Shown: in pieces, positions 36,737-49,095 of the stretch | How positions within the stretch are numbered: the stretch's first letter is position 1 | Layout of the letters: each line of letters starts with the position of its first letter | NCBI GenBank assembly: GCA_021613535.1 | Contig: CP075495.1 | Span: 5,642,001 to 5,706,000 of the forward strand | DNA length: 64,000 bases | Source: Adineta vaga | Taxonomy: Eukaryota > Rotifera | Direction: 5' to 3' | Program-made: the position numbers and the translations under genes | The notes under the pieces: model-generated | Database searches by the model: none | Told to the model about the DNA's origin: nothing | Seen by the model: only the letters and a program-made list of their open reading frames with translations

Positions 36737-39700
36737 TTTTTTTCTTTTTCTTTCTGTTCAAAAGTTTTTTTTTCTTTCTTCTTATTCTTCTTTAACGACG
36801 GCCTGCAATAATAGTTGAATTGGTTATACGTTTTCGAACCGTAGATGTATGATTCACCTAGTAAATGAGAAGAAAAGAAAGAAAAACAGAACAAATGAAA
36901 CTTTTTCAAAAAAAAAATTGGTTTATATGTCTCTTATTTGTGTATGTGTATGTGAGTGAATATGTATATACATATGTGTATACGAAAGAAACGAATAGAA
37001 TAAAAATCTCCATCACAATCACAAGCCTCTATTAAAGAAGTAGTCAACATACGTAAAACAGAGAAGAAATGAAGAGTGGAGAGACAAAGGCACTTGCGTT
37101 AAATGTGTGCACGCGATGAAATATTTTGATAAAAACAAAAGAGAATGACTTAAAACACAGACAAACATAAACTCATGCAATCAAGAAAAATACCACTATG
37201 ATCAAGATTTCTAGTCATTTTTTTTTGTAAAAAATAAACGAAATCAAATGATTAATCTCATCTAATTAAAACAACAAAAAGACAAATTGTCTTTGTGGAG
37301 ATAACTATAGAAGCATAACCAATGAAATGACTCAACAGGAATTGTACACTTTTAAAATAAGCGACATCTCCCTATTAATTGATACAGTAGTTATCAACTG
37401 AAAGTCGAAACGAAAACGTGACTAGCCGACAACACATATTTATATACATAGATATACATAGATATAAATGAATGTTAACTAGCCTATCAAGAAAAGGGAA
37501 ATATGACTATCTTTATAATGACTATTGTATGCTATGCTTGCTAAAATAATTTCTGTAATTATACATGAAATCTAGCAAACAATTTAAATACTTCTACAAC
37601 TACAATACTTCATTAAATACAATGCAAAAACAACGAATCAAGAATGTTTTCTTCCTTAAATGACGCATCGAAATACTGATTCACACTTTCTTATTCATAT
37701 TTGCATGTATGAGTTTGAAAAGGCGAACTATGTAGGAGTATTTATTCATAAATATTATTAACTTAAATGGTTATTTCTTTATAATGAACAACATAAACAA
37801 AACATTTATCTAGTCAATCTAAACTTATTCTATTAGGATATCAAATGAATATATCTCTAATCTAAATGCGTCGATTTTTCTTTTGACATGGACAAATACA
37901 TAATGAGCAACATTTCATCGCACGATAGCATATCGATGGTCTTTCTTTTTTCTCTTGACTTTCGACATGGCATTGTGTTGAGCACTCGATGAGTGCCATC
38001 GCTGATCTTGTACAAATCGACAATGTCAAAAGAATTAGGACATTCAAAGAAAATCTATGCTTCTTACGGGAAAAGTTATCTTTTAATTATAACTGATGTT
38101 CAGTTCAACAAAGAATTAGTGTGATACAGCTGTAAAATGATATTTTAACATGTATCGAAGTTTTGGTTACCTTAATATGATTATAGATCGTATTCACTGT
38201 CATTTTTTCTCTCTCACTCTCTCACTTTCTTTTTTTCAACCTAAGTTACTCTCAAGTGTGTGCTAGTGTAACAAAGATTATTCCACTTCAAATTCAAGTA
38301 CACTTTCTAACCTTTTCGTCTTCTTCATACTGACAGAGAGAGAGAAAGAGAAAGAGAAAGAAAGGGAATTCCTCCTATTCATATGTTTATAGTTGCAACC
38401 CAAGATCCTATGTATAATATTATTACCTTCGTTTTCCTTCGAACAATTTCTAATTGAGCAAACGTTCTACTACGTAGTTACGATTGACGTGAAAACAAAA
38501 AAAAGTATATTAACATACTGAGATTAGGCTAATGTATATGTACACATAGAAGACAGAATATATTTCAAATATAGAAACATCTTTAACGTGGGCAGTCTAT
38601 GTGTCGCAAGAGGAGGACAAATCTCAAGAAAAACATAGAATAAGAAAGGCTATTTTCTTTTCTTCTTGACTTCAAGAGATAAAAATAGAATAAGAAAAAG
38701 GAAACACCATCCCAAATAAATATATTTCTATGCTTTACATGTCGAAATAAAGAAGTTTCTTTTTTTTCTTTCTCTGCTTCTTTCTATTTAGTATCAGTCA
38801 TTCATGTAGAGAAGAACATCAGAGAGAAGCGCCATGTAATAGACAGGATAACCCGAAAGAAAGAAAACGGCATGTACACGTATGGCTAAGACAAAGACAA
38901 AGACAACAACAATAACACGGACAGATAAAATACCAGTAATATCCAAGCATAGAGAAAAATTCCTTTTCTTCTTCTTCTTCTTCATCTTCTCTATGTATAC
39001 ATATGTAATAGAGAAAAAAGAGAAAAGAGGGAAGATATTACATTGCTTTGCTAAATGTATATGTATATGTACATATATTGCCCTCATTGTTGTGCACGCC
39101 ATACATATCTCATACTTTGTAGCCAGTTGACTAACTACAATGTATTAGTAAGAGAACATGACTATCGTGCTGATTGAAATACATACACATAATAGAATAG
39201 AGAAACGTAGGTTGGAATGAAAATAATAGTAACAGTATTATCAGCATTTATTTCTCTTTGAAATATTCTATTTTTATAAACGAGTATGTGACATAGTCAT
39301 AAGATGAAATTGAAGAATTTGTACATATGAATAATTGTAAATTTACATTTTTTTCGAACAGGTATATATATATATGATAGAAATACACCAGACATGAGTC
39401 CTATCTGATTAGTCTGTTCTCTTCTTTCCTTTCTCTCTCTTTGATCAATATACTATTTCTGTTTTTCTATTTATCGGACAACCTATATTACATTAATAGT
39501 ACAAGCAAACTTACAAAAAAAAAGAATATAATTGATATTATGTAGTAAATATCATCATTAAATTCATTTACATTTGTCTGCTATAACCAGAAATAAAGAC
39601 GTACAAAATAAGATAAATGAGAGAAGCACTGCAGGTGATATACTGTTTTTTTCTTCTACTCCATGATGGTATAAACATATCTATATATGTTGTTATCATT

Positions 39701-39828
39701 TTTGTTAATTAAATAGAAAGTTTTCTGGGAGGATATATCCAAACAAAACTAGATACGATAATTGATATTGTTTTATTAGAATACGAGAAAGAAAAAAAAG
39801 TACAGAAATAGAGATACAGAAATTTGAA
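36737..39828. other. 3.1-kb gene-poor region upstream of filamin
   Basis: Between the filamin start codon and the TIMELESS stop codon, both on the minus strand. AT-rich with GA-rich tracts (38330-38365), CT-rich tracts (38205-38240, 39420-39440) and TA microsatellites (39363-39377). The only ORF with any character (minus strand, about 37862-38043) is Cys-rich but lacks a usable ATG before its hydrophobic leader. The region probably carries the filamin promoter and 5'UTR exons. No RNA gene or transposon was recognised. Confidence 0.4.
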
Positions 39829-42800
39829 TTAATCCTCGTCTTCACTTGAAGATGCCAATTGACGACGTGCTTTCTTTATTGGACGTGATGAAATTATTCC
39901 TTCGTCATCATCATCATCATCATTATCAATATCATTGAACATTGTAGAAGAATCATATTTACGACTTTGTTTCTTCAAAATTGGTAAAGACTCTTCTTCT
40001 TCTTCTTCTTCTTCTTCTTCTTCTTCTTCTTTTTCTTCTACTACAATTTGTGGTTTGACAACTTTAGCAATACTTTTATCTGATTTCGTATTTGAATCAT
40101 TTGATTTATCATCATGATGTTCGGATAAACTTGATTTACTACTAATCGAACGATTATCATCTTCATCGTCAGCACCAGTATCCGGAACATCCGAATCAGA
40201 CCCTAGAAGTTTTGAATTATCGAATAAATCTTTTTTCTTTGATTGCCGATTGGATGCTTTTTTTCTTTAAGAAGAAAATTAAGAAAATCAAATCTACTTA
40301 AAAACAAACTATTTCACTTACAATTTCAATTCTCTTGTTGTTTTAATCAAATCTTGATTTTTTAATTCTTTAATGATTTGTCGTCTTGTCTTTGTTTTAT
40401 CAGTTAATTCTGACATAATTCGATCAATAACATCCGTTTTATCACGACCTAAACAACATATATAAACCATGTTGCAATAATAAATAATCCTGACGTATAT
40501 GTTTTATACAAACCAAGATTTTCCACTTGTTCTTCTTTAATTTTTCGAAAAAGATCACGTAATTCAATTTGATGTTCAACTGACCATGCTGCTGCTGTTG
40601 ATTTTGTTTTACTATATCAAAAACATACTCAACTATAACAAACATTCCATCAAAACTATTCTTTTACTTTTCGCCTTCTTGATCACGAGACGTCTGTCGA
40701 TATCCTTCCACAATCTCATCTGCAATGCTTCGATCTTTCCAGAAAAGTAATTCAGCATAAATATATGGATTTTTTTCTATAGCATGAAAAAATTTTCGCA
40801 ATAACCATGTACCAAATTGTGATAATTCCTAAAATGAAAGATTCGTTTTAGTTTTAAAGAAAATTGAATTGATTTGACAAAAGAAATTACAGAAAATTGT
40901 TTTGATTTCGACATTGGATCAAGATGAAATTTTTGTAAAATACGAAATAATGACATTTGAAAAAATATACCAGGATAATTCGAATCAATTGCTATGCGAT
41001 AACACATACGAATTACACAATGATTTAAATATGGAGTATTGCTTTGATATGTACGAAAAACATCAATATACGATGAAAGAATAGTCGAATGTGCAAAGCT
41101 AAATCATAATACAAGAATGCATATAGTTCAAAGTAATCATCGAAATTAGAGTTTGGTAAATGATATGTCCAAGAGTCCATCTATAGACATGGTTTCTTCT
41201 CTGAGAAAGTATTCTATTAAAGTAAACAGATAAGAAATTGACAGAAAATACGAAGGAAAACTATTCATGATGGATCATATCAGAAGTTATTTTGTTTATA
41301 ATATGAAAGTAATGTTTATCAAACGATATTTTTCGACATCTATGTTTGATTATGTCAATCATATCATTATTATTCTATCCGCCTTTTTTTCACTTACCGC
41401 ATGATAAATTTCTTAAAATCAAATTCTTCTTCACGTTCAACGGTACGTACTGAATCTTCTTCATCATCTAAAAACATATTTTTTATTACGAAAAAAGTTT
41501 CTCCAACTGTTTACTTACCTTCTTCATGTTCTCCTTCTTCGCCTTCGTTTTCATGTTCACCCTCATCATTTTCATCATCGTCATCACGAGTTTTTGGCAA
41601 TAGATCTAGATAAAGTTTTTATAAGAATATGAAATCATTTGAGAAATGTATTGTCCTACTATCCATTTTGGAAGTCATAAAAATTTCACGAAGTAAATTA
41701 AATTCTTCTTCAGCACCAATATCTTCGTAACCAAAGGCTTTTTCTGTTGGCCAAACTTCTCTAAAATACAGAAAAAGAAATAACTGATACCTATTTCAAT
41801 CAATCGGATCTACCGTGATGCACGAAAAAGCGCAATTGCTTCATCTAATTTATTTATTCGTAATGAATGTTGAATTCGAGCGACAGCAGTAATACTAAAA
41901 TAGTAAATACTTATTAAACGATAACATTACTTTTTTTCCAAAACCTTTGATCATCAACCGGTACATCAGAAAGAGCATCAAATGGACATACATCCGATTT
42001 ATTCACAGTTGACTCATCTAAGCCTTGTAATAGACGTGATAGTTGTTCAGCTATTTTATTTTGCCATTCTTCTTCCAATTGTTCATTTGGTGGCTCATTA
42101 ACTTCTAGAATAAGAATGTTAAGAAATATTATTCCAAAGGTTCTCTTAGTATTATCAACGAGACTATGTCTGATTGATATTGTAGATCATTTACCTTCGT
42201 TTTCAACTTTCTTTTTCTTTGTATTCTTCTTTTTTGTTGATTTACGAGCTGTTCGATGACGTTGAACAAAAACATGTTTTAATTTTGTTGTATGTTCTTC
42301 CAATAATTTAAGAAACTCATGAGTACTTTCAACCAAATCATGCAGATATGCACTATCAGTCGAATTAAATCAAACCTGAGAACGTACGCAATATTTATCT
42401 ACATACCTGCTCATTTTTGTATTATCATAATCTCGAAGTAGAAGATAGATCTGCTCACGATATTCTTGCATATAGAATATATTATCTAACAAAGAAAAAT
42501 TGATAGATATATGTTTCGGTAGTGAAAAATCTTTGAATTACTTTTAATGATTGTTGCAGCACGCATAACTAATTCATCAGTACTTGTTAACATTGATTTT
42601 ACACAAAGAATATATTGCTTAAAGGCAGAAAATCCAATTTGAAGTCTAAAATAAAATAAAACAACAGCAACCTTCTTATATATTTTTGAAGAAATAATTT
42701 TACCGTTTAGCCCATAATTTTGCCTCAGGCTTATCGATCTTAATCATTTCTCGATAGTGATCAATCTTCGTATGCAACATATGAAATGTATTCATTTGTA

Positions 42801-44599
42801 ATGTTTCACTAAAAGACAAGGAAAGAAAAACTTTTAGCATTTTATTTAGTTAAAATTAACTGAACCTTATTCGATCGATTGTTGGATGTACATGTCGATT
42901 AAATTCTGTAAAAAATCGAATTGCCCAAAAGAAATTTGTTTCATCACTAAGTAAACATGTTGATTTATTAATCATTTCCTGAAAAAAAAACAAGATATTC
43001 AAAGTTATCCTTCATTATCATTGAGATATAAAAGAAAAATAGATAAATACCCTTGCACGAGGCATAAGTATATTATAGCAATTATCTAAGAATGCTAAAC
43101 AAAATTCTCGAAGAAATAATCGAATGCCCAATGCGGAATGATGAGATGTTGCGAATCATCCAGATCATTTTTCACAGGTGCACGATTTTTTGGTCGACGA
43201 AAGCGACGTTTTTCTCGATCAAATTCCATAGCATTTAAATTTTGTAGGGGTCGATGACAGAGCAATTGATTTTCTCCAATACCTTTAGCATTACACATGA
43301 CGTATGTTGCACCACCGAATGTGGATCGGCTATTATGACAATGCAAGAAATGAATATATTTGTTTTGAACAATGGGTTACTTACTTAGCAGTTAGTTTTT
43401 GTAATTGTTGTTTTTCAGCAACTTCACGTTCATAGAGAAGATCGAGTGCTCTAAAATAATCGATGAGTACTTAGAAATCTTCTCAGATGCTAACTGAACC
43501 TTACTCATTATTTTTTTCACGTTTATTTTTCGCTTGTTGTTCACCTGTACACGCCAATTCTTCGGCAGACTATATTGAAATATTGGAATTTTCAAAGTAT
43601 CGTAAATTAATTCTATACATACTTGTTCTCGTAACATTAGAACAACAATTTCAAGAACATTCATAATACGTTCATCTCCTTGAGCATTATTACCACAAAA
43701 TATGATTAAATTCTCCATATTACTCTTATGAATTGACCTTTGTAAATACAAATTATAAATTGAATGATCATTTGAATAGAATCTTCGTCTTACTTACCAA
43801 AGGACAAGATCATGTGCATTAATATCACTTTCTTCAGATATTTGTCGTTCAGATTTAATCGATAGAATATTTCGTACAAGTGTAAAAATGGCATGTACAA
43901 TAAAATCATCCTCATCCGAACGTTCAAGCCAATCCTGAATAAACAAAATTCAAATATCTTAATGCTATGTATTACAAAGTTTCGATGAACAAACTCTATC
44001 AAGTACTGGTTGGACTTTATTCACCAAAAAATCAAACAATTTTTCATTGGCTAAATTCTTTGAAAAGGTGGAACAATAATTAAAATGAAACGAAAGAAAT
44101 TTTCTATACAAACAGTTTTCGTTTTTTGTAAATCAGATTCAATATTTAAATAAACATTTGTTAATGTTACATCTTTGGGTATTTTTCCATCAAAACATAC
44201 TAATGGTGGTTTTGTTAAATTAACAAGTAGTCTAAATCAATATTAGTTTAGAAAAAAGAAAAGATTCATCGTCTTCACTAATTAAAATTACTTGAGAGCA
44301 TGATGAACAATTTTAATATCATGTTTACCATTTAAATGTATCAAAATAGGTATAAGATCATTTTCGATAATTTTAGAATCTAACATTTGTAATCGAGCAT
44401 CCTTACGTTCATTTTCATATTTAAGACAACGAAGAAGAATACGTAATGCATCTAAATATAGGATAAATGAAAGAATAAAAGTATTTTATGAAATAAAAAT
44501 CTTTTACAAACCTTCGCAATCATCATCTTTTAAATAAGTTTTACCATCGAAATAACCAAGTGCACCACAAGCTGTCTGAATTTGATTGAAAGACGACAT
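39829..44599 (-). CDS. TIMELESS: TIMELESS/Timeout (Tof1/Swi1) replication fork protection protein
   Basis: Many-exon gene, start MSSFNQIQTACGALGYFDG (ATG 44597-44599). The N-terminal TIMELESS domain shows ALRILLRCLKYENERKDARL, IIENDLIPILI, LLVNLTKPPLVCFDGKIPKD and VFTLVRNILSI-type helices. A central block (SRSTFGGATYVMCNAKGIGE, LLCHRPLQNL, GIRLFLREFCLAFLDNCYN) matches vertebrate TIMELESS (SRFGGSYIVQGLKSIGERDL, VRLFLRDFCSEFLENCYN). The C-terminal part includes a 10-Glu run coded by a CTT/GAA microsatellite (about 39992-40030) and an acidic end ASSSEDED*. This is the ancestral timeout type, which with TIPIN stabilises stalled forks and supports cohesion and checkpoint signalling, not the insect clock paralogue. 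Estimated 1,100-1,200 residues, close to the human 1,208. Introns are about 50-60 nt. Confidence 0.9.
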
Positions 44600-45793
44600 G
44601 TCTTTCGACAGATATAGACTATACTACTACAAAAAGAAGTAGAAGAAGAATTTCTGACTCTGATTTTGAAATGAATAAAGAACGATTTTAAAGATTATCA
44701 TCGATTGGTACTATTTCAATGTCGCCAACTAAATCGTGAAGATGTCACTATGAACAATTGAACATTATAATGAAAAATAATAATCATCAAATTTTTCGAT
44801 GATGAATGAATGCTTCGAGTAAAATTTTATTATGAATATCTAAACAAGCCTATTAGTTATCTTTTAGTATTTATTTTACAGTTCAAATATTCGTATTTAT
44901 GTACTACTAAGACAATACATTCTCTCACACACAAAACAGATTTAGAATAAAGCAAGGGGGGAAAGTGCAGGCACCCAGCACCCAAAAATAGCGGGTGGGT
45001 GCCGAGGTGCTGATGGCGACACCCGGTCTGCACTTAACCCCTTGCGGTATCCTCGCCCATTGAAGAGTCGGTTGTTTACGTACGACTACATCATTAAAAT
45101 GGGATGTAATTCAAGGATGAACTCTTCATTCATAAGTATGATTCTCGACTGAAATATATTCGATCGTTTCATTCTTGATTCATCTTGAAGGTAAAATATA
45201 GAAGTACATATTTACAAGATAACGTTTATAGATATTCAGAATTTAATTGAATCGATGACATACATTTTGCATAGAGCAAATGCGAGTAAAATCAACAATA
45301 AGATCAAAGATTCGGTATACGAATTCTACTAGTAATGTACGAAATGTTGACATAGTTTTTGTAGAGATACGTTATGTATTGTTGATCGAATGTAATGCTA
45401 CTTCTTATCACTCATAAATTCACGAAATTTAAACGCAAATTCATATAGCGTATAACTCTATGTAAATAGCTGCATTTTATTATGAATTACTGTAAAAACG
45501 ATCATTTATATATAGAAATTACCTTATGTCTTAAAATAAATTTTCCACCAATTTTCACCAAATCATATCTAGATTTATCTATCATAAAACTCATTCATCA
45601 AAACATCGCGATCTAAGTTTGTCATATAATAATGTTGATATCATACAAAAACTTGTGCCTTTATGAATCTGCTACTCTAGGATAAAATTTAGTACCTTTG
45701 AATCATCCTACTTTAATAAAATATAATACTGGAAAAATAGACTGTTTAATCAAATATTTCGAAAGTAGATGCAAAAATAGCAGGTTTCTGTAT
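44600..45793. other. Intergenic containing one GC-rich structured element
   Basis: About 1.2 kb between the TIMELESS start and the stop of the next minus-strand gene. Almost all of it is AT-rich and featureless, with one sharply delimited GC-rich block at about 44952-45060, described separately. No coding potential was recognised. Confidence 0.4.
44952..45045. other. GC-rich, strongly self-complementary element (possible structured RNA)
   Basis: A GC-rich island in very AT-rich sequence with nested inverted repeats. Outer stem GCAAGGGG (44952-44959) with CCCCTTGC (45038-45045); second stem AAGTGCAG (44963-44970) with CTGCACTT (45028-45035), both perfect 8-bp pairs. Inside, GCACCC (44971-44976) can pair with GGGTGC (44997-45002) while AGCACC (44977-44982) pairs with GGTGCT (45006-45011), a crossing arrangement that would be a pseudoknot. 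CGGGTG (44992-44997) can alternatively pair with CACCCG (45020-45025). Such compact multi-stem folding resembles self-cleaving ribozymes or small structured ncRNAs, but no known family consensus (hammerhead CUGANGA/GAAA, HDV-like, twister) was satisfied by eye. A palindromic mobile-element remnant is an alternative. Strand is unknown. Confidence 0.5.
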
Positions 45794-47694
45794 TTAATCA
45801 AAATCAGCCAACATATTTGGATAATGATTGATTTGTAAGATTTTCTTTTTGGAGTTTGATTGAATACTGTTCTTATCGGATGATATACTAAGAGTAAAAG
45901 ATGATTGATGGTTATTTTCACTTATTGAGGCAGATTCTTGTTGTTCATCATGATGTATCGATGACGTATCTTCATTTTTTGGAAGTAATTGAAATGAAGA
46001 ATTTTCAGTTTGAGTTGTAGGTAATATTTGTTCTCTAGTGAGAAGATCTGTTAGATTTGATTGTTCTGTAGTTATAGAATTTAAATTGTTATCTTTCAGA
46101 AGATTTGGAGAAGCATTAAGTGATATATGTTTATTTTTAGGAATGGACATATGAGATAATGATGATATATCAAAATTTGTTGAGTTATGACGATTATGTC
46201 GATGAGTTTTCTTATGTTTGTGTTTATGATGAATTGTTAGAATACAATCACTAGATGATGATGATAATGATCGGTCACTGTTCTTACTCTATAACAAAAA
46301 TAGCATTCGATTGAAACTAGTGCATTCAGACAACGTTTACAGATTTGCTATCATGTTGATGAACATCACTTAATGTTTGATGCTCTTGTAGAGATGAATG
46401 TTTTGATTTGTTATTAAATGGAACAAATTCGTTATTCGTGTCTTTTTCTGAATCAAAAACTTGATTAGACCTATTAACATTGCCAAATATAATCTTTTCA
46501 AACAAACAATTTCTCGTGCAACTTGCTTTGTTTTCGATTGATACTTAGCACCAATAGGTGTATATGTTTCTTTTGTATTTGTATTCATTGGTGTCATAGT
46601 ATTTATTGCTGGAGGAGTTTGATTTGTCGATGATAAATTTAAATCCATTACTGAAGTATTTATATCATCAAAAACAGCACTTTCAGAAGATTGCTTCTTA
46701 TGTATAGGTGTAGAATCAAAAATTTTTTTTGTTTCACCGGTTAAGATACGATCTGAAGTCTTTTTTGGTGTAGAAGATTTTTTCGATTTTAATATCACTT
46801 TATTTTCATCATTTGTAGTCGTTGGTGATAATACTGATGAAGAAGACTATAATTATGAGAATTTCTAATAAGAAATTACATGAATTCTAAAGACGTACTT
46901 GAATTGAATTGGCAAATGCATACCAATCTGTCACTTGTCCCGCATTATTACCATATAACTGAAGAATTTCAGTCACCAAAATTCGAACTAATCGATCAGA
47001 ATCAATATCAGTCTTAATTACAGACCATTTTTAACTAGTCGAAATGTAAGAAAAATAACGTACTACATTTCGAAGAACTTGTTCAATTTGTTCTGGTAAA
47101 CAACATGATAATCGATGCAACTAAACATCATCATGTATCAATGAAAGAGTTCATACAGAAGTTAAAATAATTATTACCGATTCAAATGATATATGATTAA
47201 CAACTTGACGAAGAACGTTTGTAACAACATAATCAATATATTTTCGTTTATTATCAAACATTTTTGATAATGTCTAAAGAAGGATTTCTCTTTCCTATTA
47301 GTACACATGTTTTTATTAATTTATTAGAAATTTACCTACAAATTGATGTGAATTGAAACATTGCTTCATATCATAGGAATCTCTGTTTAAACTATCCGGA
47401 GAGTTCATCGATATAGAACCATTACCGCATATTTCAACACAATAGTCTTGACCAACACTACTTTGACGTTGATAAAAACTAGCATACATACAAATTCAAA
47501 ATTTAATCAAAATTGATGAATAGACTTACGTTTTTTCAATACATGATGGAATTCTCATCGCATGATTTTGCTCATTTTTTATTCTTGAACTAAGTCGTTG
47601 TATCACATCAGCACATTTATCTATTTCAACAACAGAAAGTTTCCATAAATTTCAATGAAAAGAATTCATTACCAAGATTATTATTACAATTCAT
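45794..47694 (-). CDS. Uncharacterised protein with helical N-terminus and low-complexity tail
   Basis: Multi-exon gene, not recognised. The ATG at 47692-47694 (MNCNNNLDKCADVIQRLSSR) lies 12 nt after a splice acceptor, and the frame is open between them. Ordered-looking segments: CADVIQRLSSRIKNEQNHAM; FYQRQSSVGQDYCVEICGNG; SKMFDNKRKYIDYVVTNVLR; QVVNHISFESLHRLSCCLPE; RLVRILVTEILQLYGNN then AGQVTDWYAFANSIQ. The C-terminal half is Ser/Thr/Asn/Lys-rich and probably disordered, with a His/Lys/Arg cluster (HHKHKHKKTHRHNRHN, about 46190-46235), and ends YPNMLADFD*. No signal peptide or membrane segment. Its place directly downstream of the RNF168-like gene (200 nt) and between TIMELESS and CHTF18 hints at a nuclear role, by context only. 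Exon junctions around 46800-47060 were not fully resolved. Confidence 0.6.
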
Positions 47695-47706
47695 TAAATC
47701 AATCAA

Positions 47707-47722
47707 CTATGTAAAAATGAGT
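47707..47722 (-). other. Candidate trans-splice acceptor before the unknown gene
   Basis: On the minus strand CTCATTTTTACATAG ends at 47707, 12 nt before the ATG at 47694. The RNF168-like stop codon is about 190 nt upstream on the same strand, so the two genes may be one transcription unit. Confidence 0.4.
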
Positions 47723-47894
47723 TAAGAAAAAAAACTATCTATGCGCCAAGCAATCATGAAAATAAATTTCAATAAAACTATTTTTTTTATTTTACATATG
47801 AGTTATAATATATGAATAGAAATAAATTAATAAAATATACAATTTTGTAAACAAAGATAAATAAAATCTATTTCTATACAAAGAAAGTCGATGT

Positions 47895-48573
47895 TCATTT
47901 TGTGATCATCTTCTTTGCCATTGATCGTGTAATTCGTCCATATGAATAACGAAACTAAAATAGGAAGAAATAATGTAACTGATCGGAAAGAAAAGTAGTT
48001 TTTTTTTAATGTTTTACTTCTTCTAATTCTTCATAATGAATTTGTTGAGCTAATAACCAATCATCAGTTACATGACCATCTTCGCCGACTAAAAATAAAG
48101 GATAAGATTCACTTTCAATATATGATTTTCTATGTACTTGTTGCTTTTGTTTTCATTGTTTGACAACGACGTTTCAATGGTTGTGATTTAATAATAGATT
48201 TCTTTGTAGGTCGTCCTCGTCGTTTTTTTTTAATGACAACATCCATTGCTAATATTGGTTCCATTTCTCGTTGAATAATTAATTTCGAATAATCAGGATT
48301 ATGACGAAGCCATGTTGATATTCGACAACGACAAAATGGACATGTCAATGCTGAATGAGCACAGATCATATGTAGACATGATAAACATAACTAATCAAAA
48401 GATAAAAATAGAAAATCTTCTTGTCGAAAAATCTTTGCTTTTACATTATGACCACATGGTAATTGCAAAAGTTCACTTGTATTGATTGTCATACATATTG
48501 AACAGTCGTATGTGAGTAAGGGTTTTGCTTCCCATTTCGTCTTTCGTTGATTACGAATTGATGATTGCGACAT
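47895..48573 (-). CDS. RNF168-like RING E3 ubiquitin ligase
   Basis: Four exons, phases checked, about 150 residues, much shorter than vertebrate RNF168 (571). The N-terminus has a complete RING: CSICMTINTSELLQLPCGHN joined across an intron to LCLSCLHMICAHSALTCPFC, then RCRISTWLRHNPDYSKLI. The CPFC(R)xRxSxW ending after the RING is the RNF168/RNF169 signature (human CPFCRRRVSSWTRY). A basic stretch follows (KKKRRGRPTKKS, possible NLS/AT-hook-like GRP core). A short acidic-helical motif DDWLLAQQIHYEELEE near the C-terminus has the look of a ubiquitin-binding UMI/MIU helix, and the end is basic (YSYGRITRSMAKKMITK*). RNF168 ubiquitinates H2A K13/15 at DNA breaks in vertebrates; that role here is inference. 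BRCA1-like or other RINGs are possible alternatives. Confidence 0.7.
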
Positions 48574-49095
48574 GATTTTGATGAAACAAAATAAGAATTA
48601 ACCGTTTCTATCAGAAAGATGTGAATGAATAGGCACATGTATTGATCGTTATATTTCCTCGATAAGAAAAAGAATGTCTATAATTTAAATTTTCTAACGG
48701 TTTAATTATCGAGGATTACAAAATAAAACGAATTTTATTCGAATGAGAAAAGGAAAACGATGTTTCTTTTCCGTCGGCTCAGATATGATATATAATCTTT
48801 TCGACATCACAAATGATCAGTCGGGGAAAGAAGTGGTCTCATCATTGCCTTTAAGTGTTAAGCGTAAAGATATCCTCATGCACATACTACTTCTTTTATA
48901 TTGTAGACAAAGGCGAAACAAGACGGTGATTGTGTTGTATATGACTTTTTTTTCGTTCTTCATTCTCTTTCTTTCTTATTCAATGAAAAAAAATATTGAA
49001 TATGCTTGATAATATCTGACCATCAAAGTTTTAATAGAAGAAAAAATATTCATTACATAGACATTTAAGAACAAACATAATCATGAAGAAAATAT
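48574..49095. other. Intergenic, no gene seen
   Basis: About 520 nt between CHTF18 (3' end) and the RNF168-like start, both on the minus strand. A plus-strand ORF at 48743-49009 is Phe/Leu-rich with no recognisable domain and is not called as a gene. Confidence 0.35.

Noticed and set aside
44952-45045. Hammerhead, HDV-like or twister ribozyme
   Set aside because: The CTGATG and GGCGAC fragments look suggestive, but strand order and core nucleotides do not satisfy any of these consensuses; kept only as an unclassified structured element.
48743-49009. 88-codon ORF
   Set aside because: Phe/Leu-rich translation of T-rich sequence without any recognisable domain.
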